Assembly (NCBI RefSeq): GCF_016316925.1
Contig: NZ_JAEEGB010000049.1
Span: forward strand, 1 to 59,223
DNA from: Clostridium aciditolerans
Lineage (GTDB): Bacteria > Bacillota > Clostridia > Clostridiales > Clostridiaceae
Direction of reading: 5' to 3'
DNA length: 59,223 bases
The translations under genes were made by a program, and so were the position numbers. The notes below the pieces were generated by a model that saw only the letters and a program-made list of their open reading frames with translations, made no database searches and was not told where the DNA came from. Shown here in pieces: positions 33,581 to 42,317 of this stretch; the stretch's first letter is position 1, and the number at the start of each line of letters is the position of its first letter.

Positions 33581-34360
33581 CTATTTTCCATATACCTCAT
33601 ATTTTCTAGAATTGAATATTAAAGATACAATTCCCCAGCCTAATAAAGTCACTAAAATATTAAAAACAACGTTATTCCAATATATAGTTTTAGCAATATC
33701 CGTTATACCTTTATCTGATGATACTAATATAGAAACCATTCCTGCATATTGTTTAAACCTTTCCTGTGATGTGGTTCCTATTGCCCAGCCTATATGTTCC
33801 TGACCAGACAAATTTGATTTCATTATTAAATATAACCCTATAGTAGTAACGGTAATAGTACTAATAATTATAGCTGCACTTAGAATTTTATTTTTTACAA
33901 GCTTACTTAAAGCTAAAGCCATTCCTATTATAATTGGACCAGCAATAAAGCCAATAAGTCTTGCTAATATAAAATAAACAACACCTGCCTTTGGATTACT
34001 TGAGTCCATTATTTTTAAATAGTAAATTCCATTTAAACTAAATAGTTCATATATCAAACAAGTTGACCATATAATCATTAATCCTAAAGAAAAGGTTAAT
34101 GATTTTACTAAAAATTTAGTGGAAGTTTTTATTGGTATCATATGTGTTATAACTTCTTTCCCCTTATAAAATTCATTATATAAATCAATAAAAACATATA
34201 CTGGAATTATAATCCATGTAATACTACTTACTGCAAAAGTTGTACCCCTATAGTCATAATTTATTAATACAGCTGTACTCAAAATCAATTCTATTAATGT
34301 AAAAATACCAAATATGAGAAAGTGCTTTTTCATTTCAAGTTTAAACAAGTTTAAAATCAT
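33581..34360 (-). CDS. ABC-2-type permease
   Basis: A 259-residue membrane protein with six or so helices (FGIFTLIELILSTAVLI, SITWIIIPVYVFIDLY, FSLGLMIIWSTCLIYELF, LIGFIAGPIIIGMALAL, ILSAAIIISTITVTTIGLYL, VVFNILVTLLGWGIVSLIF). It begins one base after the ATPase gene, so it is its partner. Such permeases export or extract peptides and lipids. It lacks sequence similarity that would name the substrate. Confidence 0.8.
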   Translation of the reverse strand: MILNLFKLEMKKHFLIFGIFTLIELILSTAVLINYDYRGTTFAVSSITWIIIPVYVFIDLYNEFYKGKEVITHMIPIKTSTKFLVKSLTFSLGLMIIWSTCLIYELFSLNGIYYLKIMDSSNPKAGVVYFILARLIGFIAGPIIIGMALALSKLVKNKILSAAIIISTITVTTIGLYLIMKSNLSGQEHIGWAIGTTSQERFKQYAGMVSILVSSDKGITDIAKTIYWNNVVFNILVTLLGWGIVSLIFNSRKYEVYGK

Positions 34361-35053
34361 TTAAATCATCTCCTTAAACAAATCTTCAATAGATTTTTTA
34401 TGCTTTTGCTTAATAGCTTCCACATTATCATGAAGTAAAACTTTACCTTCATTTATAAATACGACTTCATCAAAGAGTCCTTCCACATCATTTATAAGAT
34501 GAGTACTTATGAGAATGGAACTATCCTTGTCAAAATTGTTAAGTATAATTTTAATTATCTTCTCTCTCATAGATGGATCAACTGCTGCAAGAGGTTCATC
34601 AAATAGAAAAAGTTTTGCTTTTCTTGAAAAGATTAAAGATATATTTAATTTTTCTTGCATTCCTTTTGATAGTGAATTTATCTTTGAATTTAAATCAAGT
34701 TCTAACTCCTCCACCATCTTAAGAGATTTTTCATAATCAAAATCCTCAAAGAAGTTTTTAAAAAATTTTAAAGCTTCTTTTATAGTCATCCACTCATATA
34801 AAAAATCTTTATCTGGCAAATATGCAACTATTTTTTTCGTTTTTTCACTAGGTGACCTACCATCAATTAGTATGTTGCCCCTATCATAGCTTAAGAGTGA
34901 AGCAGCTGTTTTTATGAGCGTAGTCTTACCAGCTCCATTTGGCCCTAATAGCCCAACTATCTTTCCTTTTTTTATTTCTAAATTTAAATTGTTTAAAGCT
35001 CTTTTTCTTCCATATTTTTTAACTAAATTTTCACATTGCAATAAATATTCCAT
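34361..35053 (-). CDS. ABC transporter ATPase (second module)
   Basis: A 230-residue nucleotide-binding protein with Walker A GPNGAGKTTLIK, signature LSKGMQEKL, Walker B KLFLFDEPLAAVDP and switch His in ISTHL. It is close to the YtrB/CcmA-like class. It is the first gene of a second transcription unit, preceded by the same 19-nt box as the first ABC module. Confidence 0.88.
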   Translation of the reverse strand: MEYLLQCENLVKKYGRKRALNNLNLEIKKGKIVGLLGPNGAGKTTLIKTAASLLSYDRGNILIDGRSPSEKTKKIVAYLPDKDFLYEWMTIKEALKFFKNFFEDFDYEKSLKMVEELELDLNSKINSLSKGMQEKLNISLIFSRKAKLFLFDEPLAAVDPSMREKIIKIILNNFDKDSSILISTHLINDVEGLFDEVVFINEGKVLLHDNVEAIKQKHKKSIEDLFKEMI

Positions 35054-35088
35054 GTTTATCCTCTCCTATTACTTTAGATTTCAATTTG

Positions 35089-35142
35089 ATTTTAATAGTT
35101 AACTTCTAAGTAGTTATAAAGAAAATATTAAGAAAGTCTTAA
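35089..35142 (-). promoter_or_regulatory. Response-regulator box and promoter, second ABC module
   Basis: The 19-nt sequence AATATTAAGAAAGTCTTAA (35124-35142, plus strand) lies exactly 29 bases before a -10 (TAAAAT, 35094-35089, minus). The same 19 bases with the same 29-base distance occur at 37122-37175. A further CTTAAGA lies upstream, giving a row of direct repeats as expected for an OmpR-type activator. Confidence 0.7.
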
Positions 35143-35344
35143 GTTCAAATTCTTAAGATTTATCCTCCAGCCAACGACTAAAAATTCAAAATATTTTCCA
35201 ACCATCCATGTATTGCATGGTAGTCTGTACTACTATATACATAGCTTGAAATCCATGCTAGTGAAAATAAATTAATAAAATCAGAAAAAAACAATCTCCC
35301 TTTGGACCAGATAGAAAGTATTACAGCTTAACTGATACGAGACA

Positions 35345-35378
35345 AAAAGAAATAGAGGAGTTTTTTGAAACATCCTCT
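35345..35378 (-). terminator. Terminator of the first ABC module
   Basis: AGAGGATG/ACTCCTCT-type stem on the minus strand (AGAGGA with TCCTCT) followed by ATTTCTTTTT. It shows that the two ABC modules are separate transcripts. Confidence 0.6.
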
Positions 35379-36167
35379 TTATTTTAGTTCTAAGTTTTTA
35401 AATTTTAATAAACCTATTAATGTTGAAATCATGATTAGAATACTGCAATTTGATATAATATTATACAAATTTACTTGTGACATACTTATTTCTATAAGCA
35501 TAAATGTAGGCATATGCCTTAAAAAGTCAGCAAAATAGTACAAATTACTACCTATTAAAAAGATAGCTATTATACATAATGCTACGAATATGGATTTATT
35601 TCTTATGAGTATAGCTAAACACATGTAAGTACTTATTAAACTAGAATATATTAATGCTGCTAAAATTATAAATTTAATCATTTGTGTAAAAACTTGAAAA
35701 CTAAAAGCTCCATTCCATCCACTTATTGCCCCCCCTGCAATTGCTGCACCAAATAATAAAAAAGTTAATAAGATAAATATACTTAAGCATATTACTATTA
35801 ATTTTGATATATATATTTTTACTCTTTTGTGGCCATATGCAGCTATGTTTTTAATTGTACCTTCAGTATATTCATCAATAACGATACTTCCTACTAAAAA
35901 CATAGCTATTATTGATATGACAGGACAAAATCCAAAGGCTGAATAAAAATATTCTATAAACTTAGGGTGAATTCTGTCCTCAAAATTGTTCATTAAAATT
36001 CCAAATTCTCTTCCTTGAAAAGAGTCACTTAATATCCTAACTGTGTTCTTATCATGAAAAGATAAGTAAACGCACAAAATAATTAAAAATACTGTAATTA
36101 CAGCTGACCTTCTGAAGGTTTTGTTGTATTTTAGTTTAAAGATTTCAAATTTTAATAAGTTATACAT
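35379..36167 (-). CDS. ABC-2-type permease (first module)
   Basis: A 262-residue protein with six hydrophobic segments: SAVITVFLIILCVYLSF, GFCPVISIIAMFLVGSIV, LIVICLSIFILLTFLLFGAA, MIKFIILAALIYSSLIST, SIFVALCIIAIFLIGSNLYY and IISNCSILIMISTLIGLL. The EYTEGTIKN motif after the second is typical of lantibiotic or bacitracin permeases (EpiE/BcrB-like). Its start overlaps the upstream ATPase gene by 8 bp. Confidence 0.82.
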   Translation of the reverse strand: MYNLLKFEIFKLKYNKTFRRSAVITVFLIILCVYLSFHDKNTVRILSDSFQGREFGILMNNFEDRIHPKFIEYFYSAFGFCPVISIIAMFLVGSIVIDEYTEGTIKNIAAYGHKRVKIYISKLIVICLSIFILLTFLLFGAAIAGGAISGWNGAFSFQVFTQMIKFIILAALIYSSLISTYMCLAILIRNKSIFVALCIIAIFLIGSNLYYFADFLRHMPTFMLIEISMSQVNLYNIISNCSILIMISTLIGLLKFKNLELK

Positions 36168-37083
36168 TATTATACGTACCTCCTATTAAACTTTTGAAAT
36201 AATCTTCCAAATTTTCTTCACTTGGCATTATCTGCTCAATTACAATGTCTTCCTTAAAAATTGCAGTTGAAATTATTCCAGGATTATCAACATATTGATA
36301 AACTCTTATAGTTCCATCTGGCAAAACCTTAAAATTATTTATATTTAATTTTCTTTCTAAAACAAGCAAAGCTTTGTTTAAATTGTCAACTTTTATACTT
36401 AAGCTTCTTCTGCATTTTTCATTTAATTGTTTTGATGTAAGTTCTTCTAAAATCTTTCCCTTGTGAAGTATTCCATAAGAAGTTGCAATCTCATATAATT
36501 CCCTCAAAATGTGACTTGAAATAAGAATTGTTGTATTTCTTTCTTTATTTAATTTTTTCAGGGCTTCCCTTACTTCCATAATTCCTATTGGATCTAGACC
36601 ATTTATAGGTTCATCTAATATTAAAAATTCTGGATCACCTAAGAGAGCTAAGGCAATTCCTAACTTTTGTTTCATTCCAAGTGAAAAATCCTTTACTTTT
36701 TTATCTTTTATATCATAAATTTTTAAAAGTTCTAAAACTTTTTCTACACTTTCTCTTCCTGGAATTCCCTTTTGCAATCTACAAGCTTCTAAATTTTCAT
36801 AAGCTGTCATGCCTATATATAAAGCAGGTCTTTCTACTAAAGCCCCTATTCTTTTTCTAAGTATTGCCATTTTCTTTTCCCTATGTTCACCAAATAATTC
36901 AATTGAACCATCTGTAGGTGATGCAAGTCCTGTTATCATACGAAAGATTGTAGTTTTCCCAGCTCCGTTTTCTCCAATAAAGCCATAGATTTCTCCCTGC
37001 TTTATGTTAATATTCACACCATCAACAACTAAATTATTTCTATATTTTTTGATCAAATTTATAGTTCTTAAAACATACTCCAC
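36160..37083 (-). CDS. ABC transporter ATPase, BcrA-like (first module)
   Basis: A 307-residue protein with Walker A GENGAGKTTIFR, signature FSLGMKQKLG, Walker B FLILDEPINGLDP and switch ISSHILREL. The roughly 75-residue C-terminal extension (about 225-307) is typical of BcrA and lantibiotic-immunity ATPases. It pairs with the overlapping downstream permease. The box-plus-promoter element precedes it. Confidence 0.88.
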   Translation of the reverse strand: MEYVLRTINLIKKYRNNLVVDGVNINIKQGEIYGFIGENGAGKTTIFRMITGLASPTDGSIELFGEHREKKMAILRKRIGALVERPALYIGMTAYENLEACRLQKGIPGRESVEKVLELLKIYDIKDKKVKDFSLGMKQKLGIALALLGDPEFLILDEPINGLDPIGIMEVREALKKLNKERNTTILISSHILRELYEIATSYGILHKGKILEELTSKQLNEKCRRSLSIKVDNLNKALLVLERKLNINNFKVLPDGTIRVYQYVDNPGIISTAIFKEDIVIEQIMPSEENLEDYFKSLIGGTYNNV

Positions 37084-37121
37084 ATTAATTCTCCCCTATT
37101 TATAATCAATAAACTTTAACA

Positions 37122-37175
37122 ATTATATAGTTTAATTAATAAGCAAATATAAAATAAATATTAAGAAAGTCTTAA
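37122..37175 (-). promoter_or_regulatory. Response-regulator box and promoter, first ABC module
   Basis: AATATTAAGAAAGTCTTAA (37157-37175, plus strand) and a -10 TATAAT (37127-37122, minus), 29 bases apart, upstream of the BcrA-like gene and just after the regulator stop. It is the exact counterpart of 35089-35142. Confidence 0.7.
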
Positions 37176-37177
37176 TT

Positions 37178-37876
37178 TTAACTATCTAACTTGTACCCTA
37201 TACCCCAAACAGTTTGTATATAATCCCCAGAACCTGCTTTTGATAACTTATTTCTTAAGTTGCTTATATGAACAGTAATTGTATTATCATCGCATATATA
37301 CTCGTTTCCCCATACACTTTCAAATACATTGGACTTTGAGAAAACCTTTTTAGGGTAACTCATTAAGAGCTGTAAAATATCAAATTCCCTGGTAGTTAAA
37401 ATAACATTAGTATTATTTACAAATACTTCTCTAGTATCTTTATTAAGAGAAATTTCCCCGAAGCTTAATATATTTTCATGTATATCCTCTGAAAACTCTT
37501 TATATCTTCTTAAATGTGAGTCTATTCTAGCTGATACCTCTTCTATATCAAAAGGTTTAGTAATAAAATCATCTGCTCCTATTCTCAAGGTTTTCACTTT
37601 AGTATTTGTTTCTTCCTTAGCTGAAATTATTACTACAGGCATATGACTAAGCTCTCTTATTTTAACTAGAAGCTCTTCCCCATCCATACCTGGTAACATT
37701 AAATCTAGTAAAACCATATCCCAATTTTCCTGTTCTAAATATATTAATGCTTCCGTTCCAGAATAAGCGGACTTAGTAATATACTCACTCATATTAAGCA
37801 TATCACTCAACAACTTATTTATATCATTATCATCTTCTACTACTAATATTTTTATATTTCTTTTCATATATTTCAC
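37178..37876 (-). CDS. OmpR-family response regulator
   Basis: A 232-residue regulator with a receiver domain (about residues 7-118; acidic pair EDDND, phospho-Asp in WDMVLLDLMLPGMDG, Lys in DDFITKPF) and a winged-helix DNA-binding domain (about 130-230; TTREFDILQLLMSYPKKVFS and TVWGIGYKL). It is the first gene of the cluster and the probable binder of the two 19-nt boxes downstream. Its kinase is most likely the last gene of the cluster (31361-32263). Confidence 0.92.
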   Translation of the reverse strand: MKYMKRNIKILVVEDDNDINKLLSDMLNMSEYITKSAYSGTEALIYLEQENWDMVLLDLMLPGMDGEELLVKIRELSHMPVVIISAKEETNTKVKTLRIGADDFITKPFDIEEVSARIDSHLRRYKEFSEDIHENILSFGEISLNKDTREVFVNNTNVILTTREFDILQLLMSYPKKVFSKSNVFESVWGNEYICDDNTITVHISNLRNKLSKAGSGDYIQTVWGIGYKLDS

Positions 37877-38028
37877 TCCTTCCTATTATTAAAAAATATA
37901 TATGAATTATTCTTTTACTAATTCTCTAAAGCTAGATTAACCTTGATTAATAAGGATATCTAACCATTATTATACAACAAAATTCGTATACTTTCTTATA
38001 TACACTTTAATCAATCTCTGATAGAAAA

Positions 38029-38138
38029 TTGAAGCATCGCTATATTTATGATATAATCGTGTTGGTTTTTTATTAAATATAGCGTGAGAAAACCTATCGG
38101 TGTTTTCTCTTGAAAGGTAGTTGGCGCTACCTTTTTTT
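38029..38138 (+). ncRNA. Candidate small RNA gene with own promoter and terminator
   Basis: TTGAAG (38029-38034), a 17-base spacer and TATAAT (38052-38057) form a near-consensus promoter. Transcription from about 38064 would give some 75 nt with a perfect hairpin GAGAAAAC/GTTTTCTC (38086-38109) and a terminator AGGTAG/CTACCT followed by seven Ts (38115-38138). There is no coding frame with a ribosome binding site. It fills part of the gap between the divergent response-regulator and MerR genes. Confidence 0.6.
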
Positions 38139-38159
38139 ATTTTCCTAAAACATTTATGC

Positions 38160-38190
38160 TTGACTATGACGTAAGGTTATAGTGTATTAT
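38160..38190 (+). promoter_or_regulatory. MerR-type promoter (19-bp spacer)
   Basis: TTGACT (38160-38165), a 19-base spacer and TATTAT (38185-38190). The spacer holds the dyad CTATGAC/GTTATAG (6 of 7). It precedes the MerR gene at 38276 by 86 bases. Confidence 0.75.
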
Positions 38191-38275
38191 GCAAATATAA
38201 TACAAAATGAACCAAAGGGATTTGATGTTATTATGTTAAAAGATATTATTCTCGAAGAAGTAAAGGATTTTTGAA

Positions 38276-38845
38276 ATGAAGACACAATTTTTTACAGTCA
38301 AAGATATCGTACGAATAACAGGTGTTACTGCTAGAACATTACACTACTACGATAAAATAAATTTATTAAAACCAACTCGTTTATCGGATAATGATTATCG
38401 AGCTTATAGCAGAGAAGATTTAGAAAAGCTTCAAACTACTCTATTTTTTAAGGAAATGGATTTATCTTTAAAAGAAATATCAGATATTATGCAACTATCA
38501 AAACAAGAACAACTACAAATGTTAGAAATGCATTATCAAACTTTACTATCAAAACAACGACGATTAGCTACAATTATTAATGCGCTAGAGGATTATGTAT
38601 CAGGAAAAGATATATTTAATTTGAATATCTTTAATAACTCACCTTCTTCTGACGATGTTCAGAAACTAATTGTAGAATGGAAAAGTTACCTAGAACAATA
38701 TATGACTTGTGATACAGAAATTCTGAAATGTATTGCTAACACCTATAATTCTGATAGTAGATTTAAAAATTACATCAACCAATTCAGTGATGAAGATTTG
38801 AGTGACTTCCTTTATCAAGCAATTATGTGCTATTGTCAAAAATAG
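38276..38845 (+). CDS. MerR-family regulator with short effector domain
   Basis: A 189-residue protein. The N-terminal winged helix contains FTVKDIVRITGVTARTLHYY and the wing DNDYRAYSREDLEKL, followed by a long coiled coil (about residues 75-115) and a C-terminal helical part (about 125-189) that looks like a shortened TipAS domain. It is preceded by its own MerR-type promoter and followed 122 bases later by a flavodoxin gene. The ligand is unknown. Confidence 0.85.
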   Translation: MKTQFFTVKDIVRITGVTARTLHYYDKINLLKPTRLSDNDYRAYSREDLEKLQTTLFFKEMDLSLKEISDIMQLSKQEQLQMLEMHYQTLLSKQRRLATIINALEDYVSGKDIFNLNIFNNSPSSDDVQKLIVEWKSYLEQYMTCDTEILKCIANTYNSDSRFKNYINQFSDEDLSDFLYQAIMCYCQK

Positions 38846-38967
38846 ATGTACTGTTTGTAGATAGTAATTTTGCAAAGCATTTAGTTCAAAGTGGTAATTT
38901 AATGTGACATATGAATTATTTATAAACTAACGAATAAATCGAACTTTTACGAAAGGAAATAACATAT

Positions 38968-39441
38968 ATGAACAATACACTGATAGTTTATTATTCGCTT
39001 TTCAAAAACACAAAGAATTTAGCATTAGAAATAGCAAAACAGACTGGTGGTACTATAAGAGAATTAATTCCTGATAAGAATTATTCCTTTGATTATAATA
39101 CGGCCGCTAAAGAAGTAAGGAATGAAATTTCTCGAGGATTTTGCCCTAAGCTAATATCTGGAAATGAATCAATAGATGAGTATCAAACAATATTTATAGG
39201 TACACCTAACTGGTTTAAAACATTAGCCCCGCCAGTTATGAGCTTTCTTAAACAACACAATTTTACAGACAAAACAGTAATTCCCTTTTGCACTCATGGA
39301 GGCGGTGGATTTTGCCAAATTGAAAATGATATAGCAAAAGAGTGCCCAAAATCCATAATTCTGCCTGGTATTGCTGTAAACGGTACTGTTGCATCGGAAG
39401 AGGTCACAAATTGGCTTAAGACAATTGGATACGAATTATAA
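38968..39441 (+). CDS. Flavodoxin
   Basis: A 157-residue FMN-binding electron carrier. The phosphate loop is YYSLFKNTKNLALEIA (an atypical variant of SxTGNT), the aromatic loop is FIGTPNWFKTLAPPV, and FCTHGGGGFCQIENDI marks the third FMN-contact region, as in secreted or stand-alone Flavodoxin_4-like proteins. It starts after GAAAGG. A perfect hairpin ends the transcript at 39481-39514. Control by the MerR upstream is possible. Confidence 0.82.
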   Translation: MNNTLIVYYSLFKNTKNLALEIAKQTGGTIRELIPDKNYSFDYNTAAKEVRNEISRGFCPKLISGNESIDEYQTIFIGTPNWFKTLAPPVMSFLKQHNFTDKTVIPFCTHGGGGFCQIENDIAKECPKSIILPGIAVNGTVASEEVTNWLKTIGYEL

Positions 39442-39480
39442 TAAATCCCAAAATTTACAAATATATTGGATGAATTAAAC

Positions 39481-39514
39481 TGTAGCAAACTACTTTTTAA
39501 AGTAGTTTGCTACA
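39481..39514. terminator. Perfect hairpin after the flavodoxin gene
   Basis: TGTAGCAAACTACTTT and AAAGTAGTTTGCTACA form a nearly blunt stem with a two-base loop. There is no T-run, so termination would be inefficient; it could equally be a stabilising or binding site. Confidence 0.5.
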
Positions 39515-39532
39515 CCCCCATTAATCTATTTT

Positions 39533-39618
39533 TTATCTCTTATATGCTATTTCACCATTAATTAAAACCAACTGAGATTTAGCTTGAATATCAAATGAAT
39601 GCTTATCAAAACCTAATC
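39533..39618 (-). pseudogene. Amidohydrolase C-terminal scrap
   Basis: About 27 codons ending in TAA read FDKHSFDIQAKSQLVLINGE and IAYKR, which matches the usual end of metal-dependent amidohydrolases (WDxHPFDxxAxxxLVLINGxxxYKR). Everything upstream is gone. Confidence 0.6.
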
Positions 39619-39655
39619 CTATGCACTTCCCCTAGTGCTGGATAGCAAGAATAAT

Positions 39656-40441
39656 CTAATAACTTTTCTTGATATAGTTTAGCTTTAGTAAATGTTTTGA
39701 GAATAGTATTTCAGATGTTATAAATGAAGTTACTGGAATTATTAATATTATTCCTATTCCACCGCATAGGGATTGGAAAACCTCTGAACAAAATACCTTT
39801 GCATTTACTATGTTTAAAATAGAATAATGTAGTTCGTTAAAATAAATTATTAATGTCATAAATCCACCTATATATGCGAATAGTAAAGTGTTTGTCATAG
39901 TTCCCAAGATATCTTTTCCTATATTCATACCATAGTGGAATAAGTTTTGTTTTGTTATAGCAGGATCACTTTTATGTATTTCATACAGGGAAGAGGATAT
40001 AGATATAGAAACATCAATTATAGCTCCTAATAGTCCAATTAAAACTTCGCACAATAATACTTTAGTAAAATTAAGCTGCACATAAACTGAAACAAATGCA
40101 ATGGTCTCCGCTTGTTCCTTACCAAATCCCTGAATTTTTGCATTAGTTCCTATTTTATAGGTCATAAGTAAAGTTAATAATATTACTATAGTTACGGATA
40201 ATAACGATGAAACAGTTTTTGCATTTACCCCATTTACATAAAATAAAGTAATTATAGTAATTAATACAGAAAAAATTATAGTAACTTTTATTGGTTCAAA
40301 GCCTGAACTTATTACGATTAGCATTATAAATAAAATTAAAAAGTTAAAAACTAATGTAAAAAAGGACTTTACTCCTCGTCTGCCACCGATAACCATCATT
40401 AAAACAAAGAGAATAATTAGCAAAATTAAAGATGTATTCAT
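39656..40441 (-). CDS. YibE/F-like membrane protein, short paralogue
   Basis: A 261-residue membrane protein with about seven hydrophobic segments, starting SLILLIILFVLMMVIGGRRG. It shares the motif pattern of its neighbour (EVLIGLLGAIIDVSISISSS and KDILGTMTNTLLFAYIGG), so the two are paralogous halves of a YibE/F pair. It lacks the extracytoplasmic N-terminal domain. The start is 3 bases after the stop of the upstream gene. The function of YibE/F is unknown. Confidence 0.8.
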   Translation of the reverse strand: MNTSLILLIILFVLMMVIGGRRGVKSFFTLVFNFLILFIMLIVISSGFEPIKVTIIFSVLITIITLFYVNGVNAKTVSSLLSVTIVILLTLLMTYKIGTNAKIQGFGKEQAETIAFVSVYVQLNFTKVLLCEVLIGLLGAIIDVSISISSSLYEIHKSDPAITKQNLFHYGMNIGKDILGTMTNTLLFAYIGGFMTLIIYFNELHYSILNIVNAKVFCSEVFQSLCGGIGIILIIPVTSFITSEILFSKHLLKLNYIKKSY

Positions 40442-40444
40442 TTC

Positions 40445-41566
40445 TTAAACTTCTCCAATCTTATTCTTTTTTATGAGGAACACTGAAGTATAAATAGAAA
40501 TAGGAATGCTTAAAACTACTCCTATGCTTCCGGTGATAGCTCTTATAAGTTCCAGTGACATATTAATATTAATGATATAAGAAATAGGATAATTATTTCT
40601 AAAGAGCAGCAAAATAATAGGCATACTACCGCTAATATAAGCAAATAATAACGTATTTGTCATGGTACCCATAATATCCTTTCCTAGTTCAAAGCCTGAT
40701 TTAATAAGTCCCTTTGTTTCAATGTTTGGATTTATATCATACCTCTCTTTTACAAATGAAGATATAGATATTGCGATATCCATTATACCTCCTAGAGTAC
40801 CTATAAGTATTTCCGTAAGAAATATATTCTCTGGAGCGTGTGTTAAAAACTCCATCTCTTCAAAATGAATGCCATTCCAATTATTTAACTTAATTACTAA
40901 TAAGGATATGAGCATAGCAATTAAAGTGGCTATCATTGTACTAACAATTGCAGAAAAAGCTTTTTTATTTCTTCCAGAAACTATTGTAATAGATAAAATA
41001 ATGAATAAAATACTTGCAACTATTGACCCTATTGTGAAATTAAATCCATATAAAAACAACTGAACCAATATTAAAAAAATACATATATTAATGATTACAC
41101 TACATAGAGACCTAAATCCCTTATATCCACCAATTAATAGTATTAATACTACAAATAGCATTATAGTATACCCCATATAATTATCTCTTTTAAAATCAAT
41201 TATTTGGGAGGATACAATATTCTTATTAGCATCTTCTTTAACTGTTACGAAAACCTCATCATTTACCTTCAAATCTAAATCATTTATTTGTGAAAATGAA
41301 GCTTTATTTTGCAATTCTATTTCTTGACCTTTATGATGACCATTCATAATAACTGCTTTGATTTTCTGATTTTTTATCTGTTCAGTTTCACCATTTATAC
41401 CATGTGCAGTAGAATACTTTTCATCAACAGATATTATTTTTGCTATGGTTTTGTCATAAAAGCTCTCATTCTTTGATAAAAAAAGATAGCTTACTGAAAA
41501 AATGATTATAATAAAAGCTAACATTATCAAAGACTTCTTACTAAGTCTTAATTTAAAATTCTGCAT
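40445..41566 (-). CDS. YibE/F family membrane protein
   Basis: A 373-residue protein with an N-terminal membrane anchor (SLIMLAFIIIIFSVSYLFL), an extracytoplasmic OB-like domain (about residues 35-125), and about eight further helices. The conserved stretch TEILIGTLGGIMDIAISISS and GKDIMGTMTNTLLFAYISGS marks the YibE/F family. It starts after GGGAG and is translationally linked to the following paralogue. No substrate can be read from the sequence. Confidence 0.87.
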   Translation of the reverse strand: MQNFKLRLSKKSLIMLAFIIIIFSVSYLFLSKNESFYDKTIAKIISVDEKYSTAHGINGETEQIKNQKIKAVIMNGHHKGQEIELQNKASFSQINDLDLKVNDEVFVTVKEDANKNIVSSQIIDFKRDNYMGYTIMLFVVLILLIGGYKGFRSLCSVIINICIFLILVQLFLYGFNFTIGSIVASILFIILSITIVSGRNKKAFSAIVSTMIATLIAMLISLLVIKLNNWNGIHFEEMEFLTHAPENIFLTEILIGTLGGIMDIAISISSFVKERYDINPNIETKGLIKSGFELGKDIMGTMTNTLLFAYISGSMPIILLLFRNNYPISYIININMSLELIRAITGSIGVVLSIPISIYTSVFLIKKNKIGEV

Positions 41567-41716
41567 TTATACTATCTCCCTAAGTGTCTTAAGTAATTTT
41601 TTACGACAATAATACCACTTTAAAATAAATTTGTAAATCATGAGAAAGATAGTAATCTTATCATCAATCCCTGTATTTTTAAATTAAGAAAAGTAAAGCT
41701 TTTTTGCGCCAACTGA

Positions 41717-42193
41717 TTAAAAATTAAACTCCTCTTCCCAATTAAATTCCCCAGATTTTTCTAAGCTCTCAGGCCAATGACTGCACCATTCTGGGAGCTG
41801 AGGACTTTCCACTCTGTCAAGACTTGGTGTATATGGTTTTAAATCAATGACTGGAGTACCATCATTAGCATCAATATAGGCAAGTTGAATCCTACCATTT
41901 TCGTGATCAATGTAGATGATTTGTGCAGCAGTCAGGGCTATTGGGTTCGGTCTAAAGGGTGATCGAGTAGCAAATATCCCCAAGGTTGACGGTCCTTTCT
42001 TATAGGGCGAAGAAGCTTCTAATACGCTTCTAGACTCCTTATTGTCGCAGTCATCAAACCACCAAATAACATCTACATGGCTAAATCCATCTAATCCTTT
42101 TAATGCAGGAATATAACTTTTATTCAGTTCTATGAACATTCCCTCCTCACATATTTTGATTTTTCCTATTGGGTTTACTGATAATTTTTCCAT
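41717..42193 (-). CDS. trmO: tRNA m6t6A37 methyltransferase TrmO-like
   Basis: A 158-residue SAM-dependent methyltransferase of the TsaA/TrmO beta-barrel class, which N6-methylates t6A37 in tRNA-Thr. Motifs: NPIGKI at the start, ALKGLDGFSHVDVIWWFDDC, and the hallmark GIFATRSPFRPNPIALTAAQ followed by DANDGTPVIDLKPYTPSLD. The C-terminal extension of E. coli TrmO is absent, as in many Firmicutes. A MerR-type promoter lies directly upstream, next to a MerR gene, which is an unusual control for a tRNA enzyme. Confidence 0.88.
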   Translation of the reverse strand: MEKLSVNPIGKIKICEEGMFIELNKSYIPALKGLDGFSHVDVIWWFDDCDNKESRSVLEASSPYKKGPSTLGIFATRSPFRPNPIALTAAQIIYIDHENGRIQLAYIDANDGTPVIDLKPYTPSLDRVESPQLPEWCSHWPESLEKSGEFNWEEEFNF

Positions 42194-42226
42194 ACTAAAA
42201 CCTCCATTTTTTTATTCTTCAACCTT

Positions 42227-42257
42227 ACTGTAAACCCTATCACCATGTGAGAGTCAA
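42227..42257 (-). promoter_or_regulatory. MerR-type promoter of trmO
   Basis: TTGACT (42257-42252), a 19-base spacer and TACAGT (42232-42227) on the minus strand. The spacer contains CTCTCAC/GTGATAG (6 of 7 paired). It lies between the upstream MerR gene and trmO. Confidence 0.7.
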
Positions 42258-42317
42258 TATATAGAAATATAACCAACAGAAAAATTTCTGCTGGTTGTAT
42301 CAAACAATTCTATATAC

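Noticed and set aside
35178-35314. Minus-strand open frame of about 45 codons ending HAIHGWLENILNF
   Set aside because: No start codon with a proper ribosome binding site; may be another gene scrap but no family recognised.
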